A DNA stretch of 64,000 nucleotides from UMGS755 sp045652815 (lineage in GTDB: Bacteria; Bacillota; Clostridia; UBA1381; UBA9506): assembly GCA_045652815.1 (NCBI GenBank), contig JAZOLH010000037.1, forward strand, positions 1 through 64,000, in the 5' to 3' direction. The number at the start of each line of letters is the position of its first letter. Position 1 is the stretch's first letter. The translations under genes and the position numbers were made by a program. Under the pieces are notes generated by a model, which ran no database searches, was not told the DNA's origin, and saw only the letters and a list, made by a program, of their open reading frames with translations. Positions 41,089 to 49,691 of the stretch are shown here, in pieces.

Positions 41089-41928
41089 ATGTTCAAAAAA
41101 GTAATTGCTTTAGTGATGACGGTGATGCTGGCATTATGTTCAACCGGCGTTTATGCTGTAGATTCTTACGGTGGCTACGATATCCCCATTGATATTGATA
41201 TTAACGGAAGTTTTATTAAGTGTGTAGAAAAGCCGATTTTGATTGATGGCACAACATATATCCCTTTGCGCGCTTTCTCCGATGCTATTGGCGGCGTGGT
41301 TGGATGGGATGAAAAAGAAAATGCCGCTAAGATGGAAAAAGACGGTCATACCTTTGTGTTCTGTCCCGAAAAAAACTATTGCCTTATCGATGGCGCACTG
41401 AAAGAACATCCCTCCGTTATCTATAAAGACCTGACCTTTATTCCCGTCAGAGCTGTGTCTGAAACTTTAGGTTATAACGTTAAATGGGATGGTTTTTACC
41501 TGACGGTTAAGATTGAGGCGCCGAATGTGACTGTTCCGCAGGAATGCAGGGATGATTCTTATACCTATGAAGACGTTCTGTACCTTGGAAAAATTATTCA
41601 GATTGAATGTGGATATGAATCTTTTAACGTTAAATTGGGTGTTGGCGGTACTGTTTTTAATCGCGTTGGATCATCAAGTTTCCCAAACACCGTTAAAGAC
41701 GTTATTTTTGATACAAGGTATGGCATTCAGTTCCCGCCGGTACATACGGATATGATTAACAGAACGCCCTCTGCGGAGAGTATCAGCGCCGCAAAATGCG
41801 TGCTGAACGGTGTTAATATCGTGGGCAATTCGCTGTATTTTATCGATACAAAACGTGCGGCATCTTCCTGGGCTCACAACAACAGACCTCATCATGCCGA
41901 TATAGATGGAATGTCTTTTTATGAGTGA
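41089..41928 (+). CDS. Exported copper-amine-oxidase-like/SleB-type cell-wall hydrolase
   Basis: A 279-residue secreted protein. Signal peptide to VYA-V near residue 24. Residues 30-140 are a copper amine oxidase N-terminal-like wall domain with two repeats (YIPLRAFSDAIGGVVGWD and FIPVRAVSETLGYNVKWD). Residues 160-279 form a Hydrolase_2 (SleB/CwlJ) domain, starting LGKIIQIECGYESFNVK with the catalytic Glu and containing GGTVFNRVGSSSFPNTVKDVIF. SleB-like lytic enzymes act on spore cortex or cell wall. Typical SleB has EARGE where this has ECGYE. Strong AAGGAGGGG site. Confidence 0.9.
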   Translation: MFKKVIALVMTVMLALCSTGVYAVDSYGGYDIPIDIDINGSFIKCVEKPILIDGTTYIPLRAFSDAIGGVVGWDEKENAAKMEKDGHTFVFCPEKNYCLIDGALKEHPSVIYKDLTFIPVRAVSETLGYNVKWDGFYLTVKIEAPNVTVPQECRDDSYTYEDVLYLGKIIQIECGYESFNVKLGVGGTVFNRVGSSSFPNTVKDVIFDTRYGIQFPPVHTDMINRTPSAESISAAKCVLNGVNIVGNSLYFIDTKRAASSWAHNNRPHHADIDGMSFYE

Positions 41929-41967
41929 TTTTTAGCATAAATCTCTTGGAACAAGGAGATGAGCAAT

Positions 41968-42216
41968 ATGAAAAAATTTAGACGTTGTGAAACATGTGGA
42001 AAATGGTTTGCTATGAAAGAAACCGAAAAAACACTTGTTGGAAAAGAAGACATCAAAATTTTTGAACGCTTAACTCAGCCTCATTTAAAGGGTCAGGTGG
42101 AGAAAGTGGTAGACCGTTTTGTTCCGGGAGAAAGGTTTTTCTATGACGTAACCTATCGCTGTCGATTTTGCGGTGCAGAAGTGAAAGAGAGCGTTTTTGA
42201 AGACGTTAAGAAGTAA
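41968..42216 (+). CDS. Small zinc-ribbon protein, unknown function
   Basis: An 82-residue protein with two CxxC pairs, CETCGKW at the start and CRFCGAEV near the end, forming a probable zinc ribbon around a basic middle region. I do not recognise a specific function. The second ATG is used because AAGGAG lies nine bases before it and overlaps the first. It is followed closely by dtd. Confidence 0.8.
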   Translation: MKKFRRCETCGKWFAMKETEKTLVGKEDIKIFERLTQPHLKGQVEKVVDRFVPGERFFYDVTYRCRFCGAEVKESVFEDVKK

Positions 42217-42234
42217 TTGGGAGGCAGTTTTTCG

Positions 42235-42684
42235 ATGAAATTTGTTTTGCAAAGAGTGTTAGAAGGCAAGGTGACCGTAGACGGTCAGGTTTGCGGTGAA
42301 ATCGGCAAAGGTTACGTGCTCCTTTTGGGTGTTGCCGAGGGCGATACCAAGGAAATGGCTGACAAAATGATTGAAAAAATTGCCCGTCTGCGCATTTTTG
42401 AAGATGAAAACGGAAAAACCAATCTGTCCATTGATCAGGTGGATGGAGAAGTGCTGGTGGTTTCCCAGTTTACGCTCTATGCCAACTGCAAAAAGGGCAA
42501 TCGCCCCAGTTTCACAGAGGCAGGCAGTCCTGCGCTGGCAGAGGAATTATATAACTATGTGCTGACCCGTTGCAGCGAGTTATTCAAACGGGTGCAAAGC
42601 GGCATTTTCGGGGCGGATATGAAGGTCTCTTTGGTGAACGATGGCCCCTTTACCTTGGTGTTAGACAGCAAAGAAATTCTCTAA
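42235..42684 (+). CDS. dtd: D-aminoacyl-tRNA deacylase Dtd
   Basis: A 149-residue Dtd, which removes D-amino acids (and Gly from tRNA-Ala) from charged tRNAs. The two active-site motifs are present: VSQFTLYA near residue 75 and NRPSFTEAG near 95, and the C-terminal TLVLDS. The ATG follows GGGAGG. Usually located near relA; here it sits between a zinc-ribbon gene and a ComEA-like gene. Confidence 0.96.
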   Translation: MKFVLQRVLEGKVTVDGQVCGEIGKGYVLLLGVAEGDTKEMADKMIEKIARLRIFEDENGKTNLSIDQVDGEVLVVSQFTLYANCKKGNRPSFTEAGSPALAEELYNYVLTRCSELFKRVQSGIFGADMKVSLVNDGPFTLVLDSKEIL

Positions 42685-42700
42685 AAAAGCGAGCAAAACA

Positions 42701-43129
42701 ATGAAAGACATTTTAAAGAAATGGACAGCAAAAGAATATATCTGTTTTGGTCTTTTGGTAGTGCTTGTCACGGGATTTGGTTTGTGGCTTTTGTGCCGCG
42801 ACCTTGCCGCTGAGGGCAGACTTACGGAGGATTTGCCCATCCTATCCATCGCGGCAGAGAAGACAGAGACAGAGCAAGAACCTGTGCCCGAACCGGTGCC
42901 GCCGGAAGAGAGTGGAATTCGGGCGGATGGGCTTGTGAATATTAACATAGCCAGCATTGAAGAACTCAAAACATTGCCGAATATCGGTGATGCGATGGCA
43001 AAGAGAATCATTGCCAAAAGGGAAGAAGCGCCCTTTCGGCAGATACGGGATATTAAGAAAGTCAACGGTATCGGTGATAAAACTTTTGATGTTTTAAAAG
43101 ACAGAATTTGCGTTTCAAATGAAGAATGA
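42701..43129 (+). CDS. ComEA-like membrane-anchored helix-hairpin-helix DNA-binding protein
   Basis: A 142-residue protein with a membrane anchor (about 14-32), an acidic Pro-rich spacer, and a C-terminal double helix-hairpin-helix domain (about 78-138: VNINIASIEELKTLPNIGDA, then VNGIGDKTFDVLK). ComEA binds incoming DNA at the cell surface during transformation. It lacks the SLBB domain of full-length ComEA and no other competence genes are nearby, so the role in uptake is inferred. Confidence 0.86.
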   Translation: MKDILKKWTAKEYICFGLLVVLVTGFGLWLLCRDLAAEGRLTEDLPILSIAAEKTETEQEPVPEPVPPEESGIRADGLVNINIASIEELKTLPNIGDAMAKRIIAKREEAPFRQIRDIKKVNGIGDKTFDVLKDRICVSNEE

Positions 43130-43165
43130 AAAGGATTATGACTTTGGTCGTAATCCTTTTTTATT
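43129..43165 (+). terminator. Intrinsic terminator after the ComEA-like gene
   Basis: Stem AAAAGGATTATGAC with loop TTTG, one mismatch, and a T-run, starting at the stop codon. Confidence 0.85.
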
Positions 43166-43222
43166 GCATAGAACCGCATAAAGAGATAATACTAAAATTA
43201 TCAAACAAAAGGAGGATACAAA

Positions 43223-43402
43223 ATGAGCGAAGTTAAGAAAACAGAAAAAGCATTATCAGGTGTTGCCTGCACCGTGACAAACTGTATGTATCACGGTGGT
43301 CATACCGACTGTGAGGCGGCATCTATCGAGGTGACCACCTGTGATCCTGTGCAGCAGTGCAGTGTGCAGTGTAAAACCTTTCGTCCCCGTGCAGGCCGCT
43401 AA
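43223..43402 (+). CDS. DUF1540 Cys-rich small protein
   Basis: A 59-residue peptide with AAGGAGG upstream of its ATG. GVACTVTNCMYHGGHTDCEA and CSVQCKTF match the DUF1540 domain, with eight Cys and two His likely to bind metal. Such proteins are common in spore formers; role unknown. It stands alone between a terminator and the addA promoter. Confidence 0.88.
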   Translation: MSEVKKTEKALSGVACTVTNCMYHGGHTDCEAASIEVTTCDPVQQCSVQCKTFRPRAGR

Positions 43403-43421
43403 TTAAAATTTGCAAATAACA

Positions 43422-43450
43422 TTGTAAGACGTGCGCATTTGTGCTATACT
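43422..43450 (+). promoter_or_regulatory. Sigma-A promoter of addA
   Basis: TTGTAA, 17 bases, TATACT, about 40 bases before the start. Confidence 0.65.
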
Positions 43451-43491
43451 TTAAGTAAAGATATGAATTTGTCTTTGCAGGAGTGGTACAA

Positions 43492-46400
43492 ATGGCAAGA
43501 AGTTGGACAACTGATCAAAAAGCGGCCATTGATGCAAGGTCCGCCGACATTTTAGTTGCGGCGGCGGCAGGTAGTGGTAAAACCGCGGTTTTGGTTGAAA
43601 GAATTATAGAAAGAATCACCGATGAAACAAATCCCGTGGACATCGATCGCCTGCTGGTAGTAACCTTTACCAATGCGGCGGCGGCAGAAATGCGGGAGAG
43701 AATCGGCGATGCCTTAATGAAGAAGTTAGAAGATGAGCCGGCAAGTAAATTGCTGGCTCGTCAGCTTGCTCTTTTGCCCACAGCTTCCATTACCACCATT
43801 CATTCTTATTGCCTGCAGGTGCTTCGTGCCAATTTTAACGCGCTGGGGCTTGATCCCACTTTCCGCATTGCCGATACAACGGAAAACGAACTGTTGCGTA
43901 TGGCGGCGCTGGAAGATGTGATTGAGGAAATGTATGAAGATGAGGTCTTTGCGGAGGATTTTCTGTCCTTAACAGAGGCGTTTATGAACATTCGAAACCC
44001 CGAAGAATTTTATAAACTCATTAACCGCATTTATGATTTTTCCATGAGTTTACCCGAGCCGGAAGCGTGGCTGACTACGGCGGCAGAAAACCTGAATCTT
44101 ACTGATTTTGAGGATTCTATCTATGCCAAAACATTGGTGGATTATGGCAAGCAGATTCTTGCCAATATTTTAGAAAAATATGAAGTGATGCTTCGCTTGT
44201 CTCGTGATGATGACGGATGCGAAGCCCTTTATCAACTGCTTTTAGAAGAGAAAAAATTATATGCAGAACTCTCCCGCGAAACGAGTTATAAAGCGTTACA
44301 TAATCTTTTGTCTGTCCTGAAACTTGCGCCCATTCCCCGCGTTCCCAAAAACGCGATGCCCATGCATCGCGAGACCGTGAAGGATATGCGCGATGACATT
44401 AAAAAGCACGAACTGTCTCTGCTTTCTGATAAATTGTTTGCCACAAGCAGTGCAGAACAGGTTGCAATTTTGCAAAAAAGCTATCCGCAGATGCGATGCT
44501 TATCTGAGGTGGTTCGTCGTTTGATGGTTTGTTTTGATGCAAAAAAAGCGGCAAAAAATATTTTGAATTTTAATGATTTGGAGCACGGTTGCTACCGCTT
44601 GTTTGTAGATGAAACGGGCAAGGAAACAGACATTGCTCAAGCAGAAAAAGAACGCTTTGACGAGATTTTAATTGACGAATATCAGGATACCTCGGCTTTG
44701 CAGGAAGCGATTTTCTCCGCTATCAAGAAAGACGGAAGTCTGTTTTTGGTGGGCGATATTAAGCAGAGTATTTACCGCTTCCGTAACACAAATCCCAAAC
44801 TTTTTGCCGACAAAAAGGATAGTTATGGTTTGGAGCAGGAAGCGCCGAAAAGAAAAATTGTTTTATCCAAAAACTTCCGTAGCCGCGCCGAAGTGTTAGA
44901 TGCCATCAACTTTATTTTTGAGCGGATGATGTCACAGGGCGTTGGTGAAGTGACATATAACGAGGAAGAAAAACTCTATCCCGGTGCTATCTATGACGCG
45001 ATGGAGAATCCCATTCCCACGGAAACGGAAATCTATCTGGTGGAAATGCCTGCGGAAAGTGATGAAGATACGCCTGAAAAAATTGAAGCTGAAGCTATGG
45101 TGGCGGCAAAACGGATTACCGACTTGATTGAAAAAGGGTATCAGGTACAGGGCAAAAACGGGCCGAGAAAAATCACCTATCGGGATATTTGCATTTTAAT
45201 GCGTTCGGGCAACGCTCACGGCCCTGCCTATTGCAAAGTTCTGGCTGATTGGGGCATTCCCTGTTACTGTGATGCAGGTGATACCTTCTTGCAGAGTCGC
45301 GAGATTGTGGTGATGCTTTCCCTTTTAAAAATCATTGATAACCCCCATCAGGATATTCCGCTTCTTGCGGTTTTGCGTTCGCTTTTGTGGAATCTCTCCA
45401 CCGATGAACTGGCAGAGATTCGTTTAGCAGATAGAAAAAGTGACCTTTATGATGCTCTGAAAAAGCGTGCTCAAAGGGATGATGAACTGGGCGGAAAACT
45501 CAATGATTTTCTTACAAAACTTGCGCTATACCGCGAAAAAAGCCGCGAATATGATACAGCGGAACTGATTTGGTATCTCTTGATGCAAACGGGATTTTAT
45601 GAAGCGCAGGCGGCCCTGCGTGGCGGAGAACTCCGCCGCATGAATTTGCGGCTTTTATATACCCGTGCGGCCGACTTTGAAAAAACGGGGCTGAAAGGTC
45701 TTTATAACTTTGTGCGCTTTATTGATGAATATGAGTCTATTCAGGGTGACTATGGTGCGGCTCGCAATGTGGGCGAGGAGCAGGATGTTGTCCGCGTGAT
45801 GAGTATTCATAAAAGTAAAGGTCTTGAGTTTCCTGTTGTGATTATCAGCGGTATGGACAAGCAGTTTAACGAAATGGATTTGCGTCAGAATGTGCTGATT
45901 CACAGCGACTTGGGTTACGGACCTAAATACATTGATTCTGATTTATCTCTTTCCTATGATAACGGTGCCCGTCAGGCTGTTGAAAAGATTCTTAAACAGG
46001 AAAATTTATCTGAAGAAATGCGTATTCTCTATGTGGCTATGACCCGCGCCAGAGAAAAACTGATTTTAACAGCGGCAGGTAAAGATATGGGGCGGACGAT
46101 TCGCAAAAAACTGGTGAATCCGAATGAAGAAAAGGTGTCCCCCTATTTTGCCACATCGGCCAAATCCTATATGGATTGGGTACTGATGGCGCTATATCCC
46201 CATTCTGATGCAAAGGAACTGCGGGAACTGAATGATGATAAAGACTTTAACAATATTTTAGACCATCCAAGCCGATTTAACATTTTCTTAGAAGAGGCAG
46301 ATGTGCTTTGTGGCGAGTTGCCGGAAGAAGCAGATGTAGCGGCTGAGGAAACAGAAACAACAGCGTTACCATCTATGCTTGACTATCGGTATCCCTTTGC

Positions 46401-47022
46401 CGATGAAGCGGTTCTGCCTGCGAAAATCACGGTTTCCGAAGTGAAACGGAAGATGCAGGGATTAGAACCCGATGGGGTGTATTTATATCCCCAGCCGAAC
46501 TTTTTGCGGAGCCATAAAGCGTCTCTGAGCGCGGCAGAAATGGGTACAGCTATGCACGGTTTTATGGAACATTTAGACTACGCCCGTGTGGGCAGCATAG
46601 AAGAAATCGGAGCGCAACTTTCTCAGTTGGTTGAAAAGAACCTGCTGACAGAGGAAGAAGCGGCGACGGTTTCTGCTGAAAAGGTATTTACCTTTACACA
46701 AACAGAACTGGGTAAGCGGATGCAAAATGCCGAAAAACTCTGCCGAGAAGTGTCCTTTAGTTTATATGTGGATGCAGAGCCTTTCTTTGATGTACAGGGC
46801 AAGGTGATGCTGCAAGGTATGATCGACTGTGTTCTGTTTGAGCCCGATGGCATCAGCGTCATTGACTATAAGACAGACAGGGATGAGCGTCCCGAGATAA
46901 CAGCGGATAAATACCGCGTGCAGCTTGATTGCTATGCCAAGGCGGCAGAAACTATGTATGGGCAAAAGGTACTTCACAAGTATTTATATCTGTTCCATCA
47001 CGATACATTCATTGAACTGTAA
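43492..47022 (+). CDS. addA: ATP-dependent helicase/nuclease AddA
   Basis: A 1176-residue UvrD-type helicase with a C-terminal RecB-like nuclease. Walker A AAAAGSGKTAVLVERI near residue 22, Walker B region ILIDEYQDTSALQ near 390, VGDIKQSIYRFR, MSIHKSKGLEFPVVII and YVAMTRAREKLIL follow family order. Nuclease motifs are GMIDCVLF and VIDYKTDR near the end. AddAB resects double-strand breaks until Chi and loads RecA. AddB normally lies just upstream, but the upstream genes here are unrelated, so the partner is elsewhere or absent. Confidence 0.95.
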   Translation: MARSWTTDQKAAIDARSADILVAAAAGSGKTAVLVERIIERITDETNPVDIDRLLVVTFTNAAAAEMRERIGDALMKKLEDEPASKLLARQLALLPTASITTIHSYCLQVLRANFNALGLDPTFRIADTTENELLRMAALEDVIEEMYEDEVFAEDFLSLTEAFMNIRNPEEFYKLINRIYDFSMSLPEPEAWLTTAAENLNLTDFEDSIYAKTLVDYGKQILANILEKYEVMLRLSRDDDGCEALYQLLLEEKKLYAELSRETSYKALHNLLSVLKLAPIPRVPKNAMPMHRETVKDMRDDIKKHELSLLSDKLFATSSAEQVAILQKSYPQMRCLSEVVRRLMVCFDAKKAAKNILNFNDLEHGCYRLFVDETGKETDIAQAEKERFDEILIDEYQDTSALQEAIFSAIKKDGSLFLVGDIKQSIYRFRNTNPKLFADKKDSYGLEQEAPKRKIVLSKNFRSRAEVLDAINFIFERMMSQGVGEVTYNEEEKLYPGAIYDAMENPIPTETEIYLVEMPAESDEDTPEKIEAEAMVAAKRITDLIEKGYQVQGKNGPRKITYRDICILMRSGNAHGPAYCKVLADWGIPCYCDAGDTFLQSREIVVMLSLLKIIDNPHQDIPLLAVLRSLLWNLSTDELAEIRLADRKSDLYDALKKRAQRDDELGGKLNDFLTKLALYREKSREYDTAELIWYLLMQTGFYEAQAALRGGELRRMNLRLLYTRAADFEKTGLKGLYNFVRFIDEYESIQGDYGAARNVGEEQDVVRVMSIHKSKGLEFPVVIISGMDKQFNEMDLRQNVLIHSDLGYGPKYIDSDLSLSYDNGARQAVEKILKQENLSEEMRILYVAMTRAREKLILTAAGKDMGRTIRKKLVNPNEEKVSPYFATSAKSYMDWVLMALYPHSDAKELRELNDDKDFNNILDHPSRFNIFLEEADVLCGELPEEADVAAEETETTALPSMLDYRYPFADEAVLPAKITVSEVKRKMQGLEPDGVYLYPQPNFLRSHKASLSAAEMGTAMHGFMEHLDYARVGSIEEIGAQLSQLVEKNLLTEEEAATVSAEKVFTFTQTELGKRMQNAEKLCREVSFSLYVDAEPFFDVQGKVMLQGMIDCVLFEPDGISVIDYKTDRDERPEITADKYRVQLDCYAKAAETMYGQKVLHKYLYLFHHDTFIEL

Positions 47023-47023
47023 A

Positions 47024-47055
47024 AAAAGCCTTCCGCGGTTGCGGAAGGCTTTTTA
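47024..47055. terminator. Bidirectional terminator between addA and the AraC gene
   Basis: Stem AAAGCCTTCCGC, loop GGTT, with T-run. The AraC stop codon overlaps its edge. Confidence 0.9.
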
Positions 47056-48063
47056 TTTTGGCAGGAGGCAATCCCGATATTCTTTTGGGGTTTTGCCTGT
47101 CAATCGGCGGAAAGTTTTGCCGAAGTAACTGCGGCTTTCGTATCCTACCATAGTGGCGATGTCTTCAATCCTGATGAGCGGGGAGGCAAGGAGTTCTTTG
47201 GCTTTTGCAATGCGAAGATGATTGAGATATTGGTTGAAACTGCAGCCCTGAGCCTCTTTAAAAATCTTTGAAAAGTAGGGTGGACTCACGTAAACTGCAT
47301 GTGCCACCTGATTCTGAGTTAACCGCTTTTGGTAATTCTGAGCAATAAACAGGCAGGCGTTTTGTATTAGTTCGACGTGCTTGCGGCTTTGGGTGGGATA
47401 GACAGCATCCGTAAACTGTTTTCCTGCTTCAAAAATGCAGGAAGCCAAATGTCCGATAGACGAAGCGGAGTAAAGAGAAGAGAGCTGCTCATCTTTCCAA
47501 ATGGCACCGCCAAAGGATTCTGCCAGTTCGTACAGAGATAAGATAAAGCAGATTAAATCTTGTTTGTTTTTGAAAAAGTCATTGCCGTTTTGAGTCAGGA
47601 TTTTTGAGAGGGCGTTTCGGATGGCGGTTTGTGTTTCGGCAGGGGAAGAAAGAAGGCGGGATAACTCCGCGGACAACTCAGCCGCCAGGGGACTGATTTC
47701 TTCGGCGGCAAAAGTAAAAGAAAAGAGTTTTGCCGCTTTGTAAAATGCGGCAGGTGACAGGTGCTGAACCGGTGCGCTCTCTGCGGATTTTCTGCAGGGG
47801 ACCATATTCTTGCAAGAGGAAGAGGTGGAAAAGGAAACGGGGGAGGAGAGGTATATTGTTTTGTGGCATATAAGTGCTAAACGACAAAACCCGTTTTCGC
47901 AAAGGGTGATGATTGCTTTCGGTGTGGCAGATGATTCTGCAAAAGCACCGATTATGCAAGCAGAGCAGGGCTTCGTATCATCTTGAGTCAAACGCTCAAA
48001 AGACAGCCCTGACAGGGAAGAGAACAGGGCTAGGTTTTGCATCAGATTTTGAGATTGTTCCAT
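47053..48063 (-). CDS. AraC-family transcriptional regulator
   Basis: A 336-residue regulator. The C-terminal 100 residues form the paired helix-turn-helix AraC domain (ACLFIAQNYQKRLTQNQVAHAV, VSPPYFSKIFKEAQGCSFNQY, IEDIATMVGYESRSYFGKTF). The N-terminal 220 residues are an unrecognised sensor region with several Cys (KPCSACIIG, SSCKNMVPC) that may bind a metal or respond to redox. No target operon is adjacent. A promoter and two direct repeats lie upstream. Confidence 0.9.
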   Translation of the reverse strand: MEQSQNLMQNLALFSSLSGLSFERLTQDDTKPCSACIIGAFAESSATPKAIITLCENGFCRLALICHKTIYLSSPVSFSTSSSCKNMVPCRKSAESAPVQHLSPAAFYKAAKLFSFTFAAEEISPLAAELSAELSRLLSSPAETQTAIRNALSKILTQNGNDFFKNKQDLICFILSLYELAESFGGAIWKDEQLSSLYSASSIGHLASCIFEAGKQFTDAVYPTQSRKHVELIQNACLFIAQNYQKRLTQNQVAHAVYVSPPYFSKIFKEAQGCSFNQYLNHLRIAKAKELLASPLIRIEDIATMVGYESRSYFGKTFRRLTGKTPKEYRDCLLPK

Positions 48064-48084
48064 TTTTCACCCTCCTTGGTTGTC

Positions 48085-48113
48085 AGTATAACAAATAAAA
48101 AGCAAGGATGCAA
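48085..48113 (-). promoter_or_regulatory. Sigma-A promoter of the AraC regulator
   Basis: Minus strand TTGCAT, 17 bases, TATACT, about 22 bases before the start. Confidence 0.6.
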
Positions 48114-48117
48114 GGAA

Positions 48118-48158
48118 TGTGACAATAAGAGACAAAAGCATATGCAAAGTGTGACAAT
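48118..48158. promoter_or_regulatory. Pair of 9-bp direct repeats upstream of the AraC promoter
   Basis: TGTGACAAT occurs at 48118-48126 and 48150-48158, 32 bases apart (about three helix turns), next to the -35 box. AraC proteins bind such direct repeats; an autoregulatory site is likely. Confidence 0.45.
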
Positions 48159-48163
48159 TCGAC

Positions 48164-48199
48164 AAAAAAACGCCTCATTTCAGAAGAGAAATGAGACGC
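48164..48199 (-). terminator. Second terminator behind tRNA-Thr
   Basis: Minus strand stem TCTCATTTC/GAAATGAGG with TCTTCT loop, then seven T. Confidence 0.75.
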
Positions 48200-48223
48200 T
48201 TGTGTTTTGTTTATTTTTTGTAT

Positions 48224-48258
48224 AAAAAAAGTCGAAGCAAAGCGGACTTTGCTTCGAC
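48224..48258 (-). terminator. Intrinsic terminator of tRNA-Thr
   Basis: Perfect 12-bp stem GTCGAAGCAAAG around CGGA/TCCG, followed on the minus strand by seven T, just after the tRNA CCA end. Confidence 0.92.
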
Positions 48259-48259
48259 A

Positions 48260-48335
48260 TGGAGCTGGTGGCAGGAATTGAACCTGTAACCTGCTGATTA
48301 CAAATCAGCTGCTCTGCCTATTGAGCTACACCAGC
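48260..48335 (-). tRNA. tRNA-Thr (TGT)
   Basis: Full cloverleaf: acceptor GCTGGTG/CACCAGC, anticodon loop TTTGTAA, T-arm ACAGG-TTCAATT-CCTGT and encoded CCA. Discriminator base is U. Confidence 0.96.
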
Positions 48336-48433
48336 TTGAAAATCGCTCTGTTATGCGGTTTTAAAATTTTGTCACACTGATTTATAGTGACTTGAGCTGC
48401 TGATTAGGTGTACTTACCTTTTCAACAAATGGT

Positions 48434-48463
48434 ATTATAGCACAGAACTAAAGCTTGTGTCAA
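48434..48463 (-). promoter_or_regulatory. Sigma-A promoter of tRNA-Thr
   Basis: Minus strand TTGACA, 18 bases, TATAAT, about 100 bases before the tRNA. Confidence 0.78.
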
Positions 48464-48535
48464 TAACTTTTTTCGAAAAAATCCAAAAAAAGATGGATTT
48501 TATGGGAAAATGGCTAAATTTTATGCAAAAAAATG

Positions 48536-48565
48536 TTGACATTCGCTATTATATTGTGGTATACT
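48536..48565 (+). promoter_or_regulatory. Sigma-A promoter of rplU-prp-rpmA
   Basis: TTGACA, 18 bases, TATACT. It starts the only transcript into the ribosomal protein operon; the divergent tRNA-Thr promoter is 73 bases away. Confidence 0.8.
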
Positions 48566-48571
48566 ATTTCG

Positions 48572-48645
48572 TAGCCGCGTGTACCGGGTCGCAAACGACC
48601 GAACGGTCTACCCTATGAGCAGCGAGCAAGGATGGAGGAGGTGCA
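48572..48645 (+). ncRNA. Probable L21 leader RNA
   Basis: About 75 bases between promoter and rplU contain GC-rich self-complementary sequence, including the hairpin GGTCG-CAAA-CGACC (48587-48600), and end in the ribosome site GGAGGAGG. Firmicutes L21 genes usually carry a conserved leader used for feedback control by the protein. The assignment rests on position and structure. Confidence 0.6.
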
Positions 48646-48650
48646 AATTG

Positions 48651-48962
48651 ATGTACGCAATTATTCAAACAGGCGGAAAACAGTACAAGGTTAGCGAAGG
48701 TGATACCATTTTCGTTGAAAAACTGGGTTTAGCTTTAGACGAAACCGTAACTTTCAGCGAAGTTGTTGCTGTTGGTGAAGGTAGCGAATTGAAGGTTGGT
48801 GCTCCTTTTGTTGAAGGTGCAACTGTAACCGCTAAAGTAGCAGCTGAAGGTAAAGCCAAGAAGGTTATTGTATTCAAGTACAAACCCAAGAAGGGCTATG
48901 CGAAGAAGCAGGGTCACAGACAGCCTTACACTAAGGTTGTTATCGAAAAGATCAACGCTTAA
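48651..48962 (+). CDS. rplU: Ribosomal protein bL21
   Basis: A 103-residue L21 of the large subunit: MYAIIQTGGKQYKVSEGD at the start, VIVFKYKPKKGYAKKQGHRQ near the end. The ATG follows a strong GGAGGAGGTG site. First gene of the conserved rplU-prp-rpmA order. Confidence 0.98.
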   Translation: MYAIIQTGGKQYKVSEGDTIFVEKLGLALDETVTFSEVVAVGEGSELKVGAPFVEGATVTAKVAAEGKAKKVIVFKYKPKKGYAKKQGHRQPYTKVVIEKINA

Positions 48963-48971
48963 TTTCGTCTT

Positions 48972-49292
48972 ATGATTACGATTAAATTAACAAAAAACAA
49001 AGAAAGTCAAATAACCGGATTTACTGTCAGCGGTCACGCGGGCTATGGTGAATATGGCACAGACATTGTTTGTGCGGCAGTTACCACAGCGGCGATGACA
49101 GCGGTAAACGGTTTGACAGATGTGGTTGGACTTGAGATTATGCCCGAAGTTCGAGAGGGATTTTTATCCTGCAATCTTCCCGATAATCTTTCCGGAGAAA
49201 AACGGCACGATGCCGATGTGTTGCTCTCCAGCATGGTACTTTCTTTAGAAAACATCGCAGAGCAATATGGCGAATATGTCCGTATTTTGTAA
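48972..49292 (+). CDS. prp: Ribosomal-processing cysteine protease Prp
   Basis: A 106-residue Prp, which trims the N-terminal extension of L27 in Firmicutes. The catalytic pair is H22 (SGHAGYGEYG) and C34 (TDIVCAAVTT), the same numbering as in Staphylococcus. It sits, as always, between rplU and rpmA. There is no good ribosome site; translation is probably coupled to rplU. Confidence 0.95.
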   Translation: MITIKLTKNKESQITGFTVSGHAGYGEYGTDIVCAAVTTAAMTAVNGLTDVVGLEIMPEVREGFLSCNLPDNLSGEKRHDADVLLSSMVLSLENIAEQYGEYVRIL

Positions 49293-49346
49293 GTCCAAAC
49301 TCTATTTTGCAGCACTGGGCTGCTAACAAAAAAAGGAGGTTTTACC

Positions 49347-49625
49347 GTGATTAAGTTTGATATTCAGCTGTTTGCACACAAAAAGGGTGTTGGTAGCACA
49401 AAGAACGGCCGTGATAGCGAAGCTAAACGTCTTGGTGTTAAAAAAGGCGACGGTCAGGCAGTACTTGCTGGTAACATTATTGTTCGTCAGCGCGGTACTA
49501 AAATCCACGCCGGTATCAATGTGGGCAAGGGCGGCGACGATACGCTGTTTGCTTTGATTGACGGTCATGTTAAATTCGAAAGAAAAGGCAAGAATAAGAA
49601 GCAGGTAAGCGTATATTCTGCATAA
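49347..49625 (+). CDS. rpmA: Ribosomal protein bL27 precursor
   Basis: A 92-residue L27 with GTG start and AAAAGGAGG site. Its N-terminal MIKFDIQLF-AHKKG is the extension removed by Prp after the Phe at position 9; GSTKNGRDSEAKRLG and IIVRQRGTKIHAG follow. obgE, the usual next gene, is not here; a terminator follows. Confidence 0.98.
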   Translation: MIKFDIQLFAHKKGVGSTKNGRDSEAKRLGVKKGDGQAVLAGNIIVRQRGTKIHAGINVGKGGDDTLFALIDGHVKFERKGKNKKQVSVYSA

Positions 49626-49637
49626 TTTAAGCTAGTT

Positions 49638-49672
49638 AAAAGCCCATTCCGTTACGGTTTGGGCTTTTTTCA
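49638..49672 (+). terminator. Intrinsic terminator after rpmA
   Basis: Stem AAAAGCCCA with an inner CCGT/ACGG pairing and a T-run. Confidence 0.82.
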
Positions 49673-49691
49673 TAGCATGAGGAGTTTTGTT

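Noticed and set aside
48037..48225. Short plus-strand frame upstream of tRNA-Thr
   Set aside because: Spans the AraC promoter and a terminator hairpin; no ribosome site or recognisable protein.
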